From positions 1 through 5,794 of the forward strand of contig JAPYWO010000108.1 of assembly GCA_028276305.1 (NCBI GenBank): 5,794 bases of DNA. Direction: 5' to 3'. The notes under the pieces were generated by a model, which did no database searches, had not been told where the DNA came from, and was given only the letters and a program-made list of their open reading frames with translations. The first letter of the stretch is position 1. Each line of letters starts with the position of its first letter. This document shows positions 1 to 5,596 of the stretch, piece by piece. The translations under genes were made by a program, and so were the position numbers. Origin of the DNA: Candidatus Thermokryptus sp. (GTDB lineage Bacteria; Bacteroidota; Ignavibacteria; Kryptoniales; Kryptoniaceae).

Positions 1-870
1 CGCTACCTGTTCAATGAAAGGAATCGCTTCGTCAATCTCAAAATCACCGCTTATTTGCAATGTCATAACCCCAAGTATTTTACCCCTTGAAAACATCGGC
101 GTGCTTAATATAAAACCACCGGTTTCGCTCTCATCAATGAAAAGGTTATATGGCGATGGAATATCCTTCCCTGAATATCTCACGCATTTGGTTTTCTTCT
201 CGTAAATTAACTCCTTCCACAACTCGTGGGACTTTATGCTGAAACGATAATTCGGGTAGGAAATCATAACTCTTCTTCCGTGGATTGAGTAAACATGGGC
301 AAGCCCTTTTAACTGCTCCATCTCTTCGTCGTAGATATCAATGAAAAAACTTTCAACGGGTATAACTTTAACTATGTGATCGTATATTGATTTAACAACT
401 TCATCAATCGTCATAGCGGATGAAAGCTCGGAGCTAAAACTGTGAAGGATTTTAAGCTCACTTAAAGTTTTTTGTAACTTTTCTTCTGCTATTTTTCTCT
501 CCGTCACATCGTGCATGACACCCTGGATATACTTGACATTTCCGTTTTCGTCTTTAACAACCGACCAATAAATGCTGACCCATTTCACTTGTCCATCCTT
601 TCTTACGATTCTGAACTCTGTGACCCTCGGGAGCTCGCCTGTTTTGAACGCTTGATAATTCTCCCTCAAAAGTCGCCAATAATCTTCCGGATGGACGAGA
701 TTTCCAGCCCTTACAAAACCACTTAGAAATTCCTCGGCTGTGTATCCGGTAATAAAGTAGCAGGATGGCGTTATATAAATGAAGTTATAATTTGAATCAA
801 CAGCGAAGACGACATCGTTAAGGGCTTCAAGGATTGAGCTACTAATTGATGAAAGATGTTCACCACCCAT
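1..870 (-). CDS. PAS-GAF sensory/signalling protein, N-terminal part (C-terminus off the left edge)
   Basis: Reading the minus strand from an ATG at 870 gives 290 uninterrupted codons to the window edge. A Shine-Dalgarno-like AAAGAGG lies about 7 bases upstream of the ATG and fixes the start. Residues about 10-118 form a PAS domain: DVVFAVDSNYNFIYI, then the GYTAEEFL helix, HPEDYWRLL, and FRIVRKDGQVKWV. The PAC signature HDVTERKIAEEKL sits at 120-131. A short helical linker (about 125-148) leads into a GAF domain starting near 150, with its typical late strands at STPMFSRGKILGVMTLQ (256-272). I see no signal peptide or membrane segment, so it should be cytosolic. PAS and GAF domains bind small ligands or cofactors and pass the signal to an output domain. 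That domain (histidine kinase, GGDEF or PP2C phosphatase are all common) is outside the window, so the activity cannot be named. The gene is transcribed divergently from the glmM operon. Confidence 0.9.
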   Translation of the reverse strand, partial: MGGEHLSSISSSILEALNDVVFAVDSNYNFIYITPSCYFITGYTAEEFLSGFVRAGNLVHPEDYWRLLRENYQAFKTGELPRVTEFRIVRKDGQVKWVSIYWSVVKDENGNVKYIQGVMHDVTERKIAEEKLQKTLSELKILHSFSSELSSAMTIDEVVKSIYDHIVKVIPVESFFIDIYDEEMEQLKGLAHVYSIHGRRVMISYPNYRFSIKSHELWKELIYEKKTKCVRYSGKDIPSPYNLFIDESETGGFILSTPMFSRGKILGVMTLQISGDFEIDEAIPFIEQVA

Positions 871-902
871 AATTAAACCTCTTTAATTTTCTCTACAGAG
901 GC

Positions 903-931
903 AATTTACAAAAATATCTTTCGCTTATCAA
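903..931 (-). promoter_or_regulatory. candidate sigma-70-like promoter for the PAS-GAF gene
   Basis: On the minus strand TTGATA (931 to 926) is followed after exactly 17 bases by TAAATT (908 to 903). These match the -35 and -10 consensus at 5/6 and 4/6. Transcription would begin near 896, about 26 bases ahead of the ATG at 870, leaving room for the AAAGAGG ribosome binding site. This is pattern matching in AT-rich DNA and has no experimental support. Confidence 0.4.
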
Positions 932-943
932 GTTTTAGAGCAT

Positions 944-972
944 TTGTCATTTTCAATCGCTTTGTTTAAATT
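944..972 (+). promoter_or_regulatory. candidate promoter for the glmM-BMC-P-dprA operon
   Basis: TTGTCA (944-949) and TAAATT (967-972) are separated by 17 bases, matching the sigma-70 hexamers at 5/6 and 4/6. The same bases also fit the Bacteroidota-style arrangement TTTG (943-946), 20 bases, then TAAATTTT (consensus TAnnTTTG). Transcription would start near 980, about 17 bases before the ATG at 997. The intergenic region 871-996 is AT-rich and holds nothing else I can support beyond this and the opposing candidate promoter. Confidence 0.4.
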
Positions 973-996
973 TTTGAAAAAATTGGGCGTTTGCGG

Positions 997-2352
997 ATGA
1001 GTTTAATTGTGAGCGTTTCCGGAGTTAGAGGAATTGTCGGGGATACTTTAACACCATACGAGATCATTCGCTTCACCAGTGCATTTGCAAAATTCTGCTC
1101 CGGGGAAAAGATAATGGTCGGTAGAGACACGAGGATTCACAGCGAGATGATTTCAAAAATTGTCATTGGGACATTGCTTTTTATGGGTTATGAAGTTGTT
1201 GACCTTGGTATTTGTCCAACCCCAACCATTCAACTTGCTGTTGAACATTCCGACTCGGATGGTGGCGTGATGATAACCGCAAGTCACAACCCAAGCGAAT
1301 GGAACGGTTTAAAATTTTTATCTTCGGAGGGCATCTTTTTAACGCCAGAGCAACATAAAAAATTCATTGAGATAGCAAACAGTGACAATTTTAATTTTGC
1401 GAAATGGAACAAAATCGGAAAACTCTTCAACGATGAAACATTTATTGAACAGCACATTGAAAGAATTTTAAAAATTGATTTCATTGACCTTGAAAAAATC
1501 AGGTCGCGAAATTTCAAGGTTGTCGTTGATTGCATAAACGGTGCTGGTTCAAAAATTGTGCCGATGCTTCTTGAAAAGTTCGGTTGCGAGGTCATAAAAT
1601 TGAACTGCGATGGAAACGGGATTTTCACCCATGAGCCCGAACCACTGCCAGAAAATTTAATTGAACTTTGTGAAACCGTAAGGAAAACGGGCGCCGACTT
1701 TGGCATCGCTGTTGACCCGGACGCTGACCGTGTTGTTTTCGTCACTGAAAAGGGAGAACCCTTTGGTGAAGAATATACGATAGTTCAAGCGGTCAAAATC
1801 GCACTTGAAAAGAAAAAAAGTTTGCCGGAGAAAAATATCGTTGTAAATCTATCAACTACAAAAGCGGTTGATGAAATAGCGAAAAAATACGGAGCAAATG
1901 TCTACAGAAGCCCCGTCGGCGAGATAAATGTCGTGAAGAAAATGAAGGAGACGAAAGCGATAATCGGCGGTGAAGGAAGCGGTGGTGTAATCCTACCGGA
2001 TGTTCATTATGGGAGGGATTCCCTCGTTGGAATAGCGCTGATTTTGCAAAACCTTGTTGAATTCGGCGGGAAAATCTCAGAGTTTAAGGATTCGCTACCT
2101 AAGTTTGAAATGGTGAAGGCGAAAATTAACATAGCTGGCATCAACCCGGACGAAATTTTGAAAAGGGCGATTGACCTGTTCAAAGATTCAGAGATTAACA
2201 CAGAGGATGGCGTGAGAGTTGATTTTGAAGACGCCTGGATTCACATCAGAAAATCAAACACTGAACCAATTTTGAGAATTATATCCGAGGCGAGAACAAA
2301 ACAGGATGCGGAAAATCTCATTAAGAAATTAAAAATGGAGTTACATTTGTGA
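997..2352 (+). CDS. glmM: phosphoglucosamine mutase (alpha-D-phosphohexomutase family)
   Basis: This cytosolic enzyme interconverts glucosamine-6-phosphate and glucosamine-1-phosphate on the way to UDP-N-acetylglucosamine, peptidoglycan and lipid A. The 451-residue product has full family length and all four signature loops. These are the phosphoserine loop TASHNP with catalytic Ser96, the Mg-binding loop DPDADR (Asp240, Asp242, Asp244), the sugar-binding loop GEGSGG (325-330), and the phosphate-binding loop RKSNTEPILR (418-427). GEGSGG and SNTEP, rather than GEMSGH/GEQSGH and SGTEP, point to the Bacteroidota/Chlorobi/archaeal GlmM branch. A phosphomannomutase or dual-specificity activity cannot be ruled out from sequence. 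I chose ATG 997 over an in-frame TTG at 991 because homologues begin at MSLIVSVSG-like sequence. The ribosome binding site is weak (GGG at 985-987). It is the first gene of a three-gene operon, and its TGA overlaps the next gene's GTG by four bases. Confidence 0.93.
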   Translation: MSLIVSVSGVRGIVGDTLTPYEIIRFTSAFAKFCSGEKIMVGRDTRIHSEMISKIVIGTLLFMGYEVVDLGICPTPTIQLAVEHSDSDGGVMITASHNPSEWNGLKFLSSEGIFLTPEQHKKFIEIANSDNFNFAKWNKIGKLFNDETFIEQHIERILKIDFIDLEKIRSRNFKVVVDCINGAGSKIVPMLLEKFGCEVIKLNCDGNGIFTHEPEPLPENLIELCETVRKTGADFGIAVDPDADRVVFVTEKGEPFGEEYTIVQAVKIALEKKKSLPEKNIVVNLSTTKAVDEIAKKYGANVYRSPVGEINVVKKMKETKAIIGGEGSGGVILPDVHYGRDSLVGIALILQNLVEFGGKISEFKDSLPKFEMVKAKINIAGINPDEILKRAIDLFKDSEINTEDGVRVDFEDAWIHIRKSNTEPILRIISEARTKQDAENLIKKLKMELHL

Positions 2353-2636
2353 TACTCGCAAAGGTAACGGGAACGATAGTCGCAACACAAAAAAACGAAA
2401 ATTTAAAACCGTACAAGATTCTGGTGATTCAACCGATTGATTTAAATGGCAATTTCATAGGTAGAGATATGTTAGCGCTTGATATGGTTGATGCCGGGAT
2501 TGGAGATACGGTTATAGCGCTTCAGGAAGGAACCTCAGCAAGGCAAATACTTGGCAGGGATGATGTCCCAGTTCACACACTTGTAATAGCAGTAGTTGAT
2601 GGAATTGAAATAAAGGAAGATGGAAATGAAGGTTGA
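2349..2636 (+). CDS. EutN/CcmL-family bacterial microcompartment vertex protein (BMC-P), orphan
   Basis: The product is 95 residues, the normal size for the family (about 85-100). It follows the EutN/CcmL pattern throughout: AKVTGTIVATQK (4-15), the KILVIQPID strand (23-31), ALDMVDAGIGD (43-53, usually xxDxVGAGxGD), the GTSARQ turn (61-66), and VPVHTLVIAVVDGIEI (73-88, usually PVD rather than PVH). Known family members form pentamers that cap the vertices of carboxysomes and metabolosomes; E. coli EutN crystallised as a hexamer. No BMC-H shell protein or encapsulated enzyme is encoded nearby, so a shell role is not shown by context. The start is GTG, preceded by GGAG at 2337-2340 with 8 bases of spacing. 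It overlaps the glmM stop by 4 bases and dprA by 11 bases, which suggests translational coupling. Asp48 in place of the usual glycine and His76 in place of aspartate are mild departures. Family assignment is secure; function here is unknown. Confidence 0.9.
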   Translation: MILAKVTGTIVATQKNENLKPYKILVIQPIDLNGNFIGRDMLALDMVDAGIGDTVIALQEGTSARQILGRDDVPVHTLVIAVVDGIEIKEDGNEG

Positions 2637-3732
2637 GATAAGGCATCTTCTACAGCTGATGACAATCCCGGGGATTGGCTCAAACAGGATAAGAAACCTT
2701 GTAAATCATTTCAAGGAGACAGAGCTTATATTCAAAGCGACGCCTTTTGAGCTCTCAAGGGTTGAGGGGATAAATAAAACGCTTGCAAAGAAAATTTTTG
2801 AATTAAGGGAACAAAATTCAAAATTTGTTGATGAACAGCTTTCAAAGGTGGAAAAACTAAAAGTTAAAGTCATCACCTTCTGGGACGATTCTTATCCGGA
2901 GCTTTTGAGGAAAATTTACGATCCGCCAGTTATACTTTTCGTTCGTGGAGAATTAAAGCCGGAGGATAAATTTTCAATTGCGATTGTCGGAACGAGAACT
3001 CCGACAAACTATGGAAAGGTGATGTGTGAAAAGTTTGCGACCGAGTTAGCGAAGATGAACTTGACGATTGTAAGCGGTTTCGCTCGTGGGATTGATACAA
3101 TCGCACACCTTTCAGCTTTGAAGTCAGGCGGTAGAACAATCGCAGTTCTTGGTTCAGGTGTTGATTACATTTATCCACCGGAAAATAGAAAAATAGTTGA
3201 AAGCGTCCTCTCAAACGGTGCTATCGTCTCTGAATTCCCCATGGGAACGAAGCCGGATGCGATGAACTTCCCAAGAAGAAATAGAATAATAAGCGGTATG
3301 TCAATTGGTGTTTTAGTGGTTGAAACAAGCAAAACAGGCGGTGCGATGATAACAGCGGAATTCGCAAACGACCAAAACCGTGATGTCTTTGCCATCCCGG
3401 GAAACATTGACAGCATAAAGAGTCAGGGAACGAATTTTTTGATAAAACAAAATAAGGCAAAACTTACAGAAACAGTTGATGACATAATTGAAGAAATACG
3501 CCCATTGATACATCCAATTTTAAAAACAGAATCACCCAAACCGAAGGTTGAACTAAATGTCTTTGAAGGGAAAATTTTTGATGTCCTATCACCTTCCCAA
3601 CCTCTACATGTGGATAAAATAGCTGAACTTTCAGGTCTTTCAATAACAGATACGCTCGTTCATCTTTTGTCGCTTGAATTTAAAGACCTTGTGATTCAAT
3701 TACCGGGCAAACTCTTCGTTAAAAAAATTTAA
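2626..3732 (+). CDS. dprA: DNA-processing protein DprA (Smf), RecA loader
   Basis: DprA binds incoming single-stranded DNA during natural transformation, protects it and loads RecA; it is also found in species not known to be competent. The 368-residue product has the full three-part layout. Residues about 10-62 are helix-hairpin-helix-like, with IPGIGSNRI and VEGINKTLAKKI. Residues about 88-290 are the Rossmann-like DprA core: YPELLRKIYDPPVILFVRG, IAIVGTRTPTNYG, VSGFARGIDTIAH, AVLGSGVDYIYPPEN, FPRRNRIISG and TGGAMITAEFA. Residues about 311-368 are the C-terminal winged-helix domain. I prefer ATG 2626 over ATG 2620 because GGAAG (2615-2619) is 6 bases from 2626 but touches 2620. The start lies inside the end of the BMC-P gene. 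The LIKQNKAKL segment replaces the more usual LIxxGAxL, a minor change. A terminator begins at the base after the stop codon. Confidence 0.95.
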   Translation: MKVEIRHLLQLMTIPGIGSNRIRNLVNHFKETELIFKATPFELSRVEGINKTLAKKIFELREQNSKFVDEQLSKVEKLKVKVITFWDDSYPELLRKIYDPPVILFVRGELKPEDKFSIAIVGTRTPTNYGKVMCEKFATELAKMNLTIVSGFARGIDTIAHLSALKSGGRTIAVLGSGVDYIYPPENRKIVESVLSNGAIVSEFPMGTKPDAMNFPRRNRIISGMSIGVLVVETSKTGGAMITAEFANDQNRDVFAIPGNIDSIKSQGTNFLIKQNKAKLTETVDDIIEEIRPLIHPILKTESPKPKVELNVFEGKIFDVLSPSQPLHVDKIAELSGLSITDTLVHLLSLEFKDLVIQLPGKLFVKKI

Positions 3733-3758
3733 GCCCTCTCTTTGCGAGAGGGCTTTTT
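3733..3758. terminator. intrinsic terminator, probably bidirectional
   Basis: GCCCTCTC (3733-3740) and GAGAGGGC (3746-3753) form a perfect 8-bp GC-rich stem around a 5-base loop, followed by TTTTT (3754-3758). It starts immediately after the dprA stop. AA just before it can pair with the first TT, lengthening the stem to 10 bp. On the opposite strand the stem is followed by an A/T-rich run (complement of AAAAAAATTTAA, 3721-3732), so it could also end transcripts of the Spy-like gene, whose stop is at 3771. Its position between two convergent genes fits a shared role. Confidence 0.88.
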
Positions 3759-3770
3759 AGGATGTGCTTT

Positions 3771-4256
3771 TTACCAGCACCTGTGCAATCCCAGACCGAA
3801 TCCTGGTTTACCTCTGCGCCCCAAACCAAGACCCCAATAAAATTTCTCCTTCAAAATTTTCCTCTGCTCCGGCGTGAGGACCTGCTGAACGCTGAGCCAA
3901 TGATTAATCCTTAGTTTAGTAAGCTCGCTAACATAACCAGCTATTTCATTTGCCTTCTTATCAATCGCTGACTTGTCCGGTCTCTCGGCGGAGAGAAGCT
4001 CTTGTAATTCAATTCTTGCTTTACTTAACTTCCCGATTAGCTCAGCTTGCGATTTTCTAAATTCAAAGGACAATGACTCAAGTTTTGATTTCTGTTCATC
4101 GGTGAGTTTAAGTTCTTCAACAATTTTTGCCCTGTTCCACCACTGCGGGATTCCATCGTCTGGAACTCCCTTGAACCTCGGACCAAAAAATTGTGCTTGT
4201 GCTAAAGAACCAAGGAATATCAGCAAAAGCGCTATGATTATTGCTTTCGGTTTCAT
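3771..4256 (-). CDS. exported Spy/CpxP-like protein with LTxxQ motifs
   Basis: The 161-residue product starts with a clear signal peptide: MKPK, a hydrophobic stretch AIIIALLLIFLGSLA, and a likely signal peptidase I site after Ala21 (AQA|Q). There is no lipobox. The mature part is helical and charged, with two LTxxQ motifs, LTDEQ (51-55) and LTPEQ (127-131), the hallmark of the Spy/CpxP/heavy-metal-resistance group of periplasmic proteins. Characterised members act as chaperones or dampen envelope-stress signalling; some relatives sense metals. Which applies here is not visible. The last 20 or so residues are glycine-rich and end in HRCW. I chose ATG 4256 rather than the upstream in-frame ATG at 4295 because GGAGG lies 5 bases before it and the signal peptide then begins normally. 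No two-component system or metal transporter lies next to it. It is convergent with dprA and divergent from the amidohydrolase. Confidence 0.8.
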   Translation of the reverse strand: MKPKAIIIALLLIFLGSLAQAQFFGPRFKGVPDDGIPQWWNRAKIVEELKLTDEQKSKLESLSFEFRKSQAELIGKLSKARIELQELLSAERPDKSAIDKKANEIAGYVSELTKLRINHWLSVQQVLTPEQRKILKEKFYWGLGLGRRGKPGFGLGLHRCW

Positions 4257-4272
4257 CTCTTCCTCCAAAATT

Positions 4273-4301
4273 TTGTTTTGCTTTTTCGTCTTCACTAAAT
4301 T
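4273..4301 (+). promoter_or_regulatory. candidate promoter for the amidohydrolase gene
   Basis: TTGTTT (4273-4278) and TAAATT (4296-4301) are separated by 17 bases. The -10 element is identical to those of the two candidate promoters in 871-996, but the -35 element is poor (3/6). Transcription would begin near 4308, about 26 bases before the GTG at 4334 and inside the palindrome at 4305-4320. For the minus-strand Spy-like gene I find only an isolated -10-like TCTAAT (4304 to 4299) with no good -35 element. Confidence 0.3.
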
Positions 4302-4304
4302 AGA

Positions 4305-4320
4305 TGTGATTTAAATCAAA
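4305..4320. promoter_or_regulatory. palindromic candidate operator, CRP/FNR-like
   Basis: TGATTTAAATCA (4307-4318) is a perfect 12-base palindrome in the 77-base gap between two divergent genes. The surrounding 16 bases read TGTGA, six bases, TCAAA, which matches the E. coli CRP consensus TGTGA-N6-TCACA at 9 of 10 positions. Read one base in, GTGAT-N4-ATCAA matches the FNR consensus TTGAT-N4-ATCAA at 9 of 10. A CRP/FNR-superfamily regulator binding here could control either neighbour. It would overlap the inferred start site of the amidohydrolase transcript. No such regulator is encoded in the window. Confidence 0.4.
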
Positions 4321-4333
4321 CTGGTTTAACGAG

Positions 4334-5596
4334 GTGAAAATCTTCTACGCAAAATATATCCTCCCGGTGACATCGGAAGTAATTGAAGATGGCGCAGTTG
4401 TAATTGAGGGGCGAAAGATAGTTGACTTTGGAAAGAGAGAGGAAATTGAGTTTAAGTTTAAAGATATCGCTACAAGGAAAATTGATTTAAAAAATGCGTT
4501 GATTATGCCCGGGTTCGTCAACGCACATACCCACCTTGAGCTTTCCGACTTTAAAATGGAGAGACCGAAGGACTTCAAAGAATGGCTTTGGGAAATCGTG
4601 CTTAGGAAAGATGAAAAATACGCTCCAAAATGGTATGACGAGTTTAACTTCATCATCTCGTTTCTTGAAAGAAGATGGTTGAGGAAAATTTACAAGGCGC
4701 TTCAAGAAATTATAACATCGGGGACAATTGCCATCGGTGATGTGACGAACACAGGAGAGCTTGTAATGCGTCTCGTCGGTTTGCCTTTGAAAGTTCATAT
4801 CTTCGTTGAGTTGATCGCTTTTTCAGATGATAAAGCGCTACAAGTTTTTGAAAAGCTTAAATCAAATTTAAATGACATAACTGCCATAATTGAAAAGCAT
4901 AATTACCAAAATAAATTCCGTTTATCTTTTTCAGCCCATGCTCCTTATTCTGTTTCTGAGCGACTTTTCAAATTGATCAAAAGTTACAACGGCGTAAGAA
5001 AAACGAGCGTTCACCTTGCCGAGCCGATTGAAGAGATTGAATTTATAAAACACGGAACTGGATTTTTCAGGGACTTTCTCACGAAAAGAGGTAGCTTCAA
5101 TTCGGAATGGCAACCTCCGGGGAAATCACCAGTTAAATATCTTGATGATATTGGTTTTCTTGATGAGAACACGCTCGCTGTTCATTGTGTAAATGTTGAT
5201 GAAGAGGACATTCAAATTTTATCCTCAAGAAATGTAAGCGTTTGTACTTGCCCGAGGAGCAATTTCTTTTTAAAAGTCGGAAAGGCGCCTGTGAGAAAAT
5301 TTCTTGATAATGGTATAAATGTTTGCCTTGGGACGGACAGCAAGGCGAGTAACGGTGATCTTAACATACTTAACGAACTTAGATTTGCGAGGGATTATTA
5401 TCGGGATGTATCCGACGAGGAATTGATAAAAATCGCAACGATTAACGGTGCAAAGGCGCTTGGGTTTGATACGACCGGGAGCATTGAAAGGGGAAAGGAT
5501 GCGGATTTGATTTATTTTACCATACCGAAAGATTTAAAAAAGAGCGAAATCTATGAGTTCATTTTCAGTTCAAGTTTATGTGGGAGGTTGGCTTAA
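4334..5596 (+). CDS. metal-dependent amidohydrolase/deaminase, COG0402 type, substrate unknown
   Basis: The 420-residue product is a TIM-barrel amidohydrolase of the cytosine deaminase/chlorohydrolase/aminofutalosine deaminase group. The metal and catalytic residues are all present: His65 and His67 in NAHTHLELSD, His202 in SAHAPYS, His227 and Glu230 in HLAE, His284 in AVHCV, and Asp335 in LGTDS. Residues 1-55 form the N-terminal beta-sandwich part, and GSIERGKDADLIYF (382-395) is the usual C-terminal return. These enzymes deaminate or dechlorinate purine-like and related rings. The HTHLE variant is shared, as I recall, with aminofutalosine deaminases of menaquinone synthesis, but the substrate cannot be assigned here. 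GTG 4334 is the first possible start after an in-frame TGA at 4307, and it overlaps the GAGG that would serve as ribosome binding site. The C-terminus seems short: the usual last beta-strand is not in frame, and the final 21 bases overlap the opposing ROK gene. Confidence 0.88.
   Translation: MKIFYAKYILPVTSEVIEDGAVVIEGRKIVDFGKREEIEFKFKDIATRKIDLKNALIMPGFVNAHTHLELSDFKMERPKDFKEWLWEIVLRKDEKYAPKWYDEFNFIISFLERRWLRKIYKALQEIITSGTIAIGDVTNTGELVMRLVGLPLKVHIFVELIAFSDDKALQVFEKLKSNLNDITAIIEKHNYQNKFRLSFSAHAPYSVSERLFKLIKSYNGVRKTSVHLAEPIEEIEFIKHGTGFFRDFLTKRGSFNSEWQPPGKSPVKYLDDIGFLDENTLAVHCVNVDEEDIQILSSRNVSVCTCPRSNFFLKVGKAPVRKFLDNGINVCLGTDSKASNGDLNILNELRFARDYYRDVSDEELIKIATINGAKALGFDTTGSIERGKDADLIYFTIPKDLKKSEIYEFIFSSSLCGRLA

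Noticed and set aside
14..726. Short plus-strand open frames at 14-205 and 511-726
   Set aside because: Both are antisense to the continuous PAS-GAF reading frame and show no independent support.
991..996. TTG at 991 as the glmM start
   Set aside because: It adds only two residues (MR). ATG 997 matches the usual start of the family and is better spaced from the weak GGG upstream.
1284..1745. 153-codon open frame on the minus strand inside glmM
   Set aside because: It is entirely antisense to a well-conserved enzyme, its product is serine/phenylalanine-rich with no recognisable motif, and it has no ribosome binding site that I can see.
2349..3732. A full bacterial microcompartment locus
   Set aside because: Only the BMC-P gene is present. 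No BMC-H/T shell protein, aldehyde dehydrogenase or other cargo enzyme is encoded in the window.
4257..4295. Upstream in-frame ATG at 4295 for the Spy-like gene
   Set aside because: It would place 13 charged residues ahead of the signal peptide and ignore the strong GGAGG just before ATG 4256.
3973..4314. 113-codon open frame on the plus strand across the Spy-like gene
   Set aside because: It is antisense to a protein with a clear signal peptide and family motifs, and its own translation resembles no family I know.
4334..5596. Naming the amidohydrolase cytosine deaminase, MtaD or aminofutalosine deaminase (MqnX)
   Set aside because: The active-site residues are shared across the whole group, and the neighbours give no pathway clue such as other menaquinone genes.
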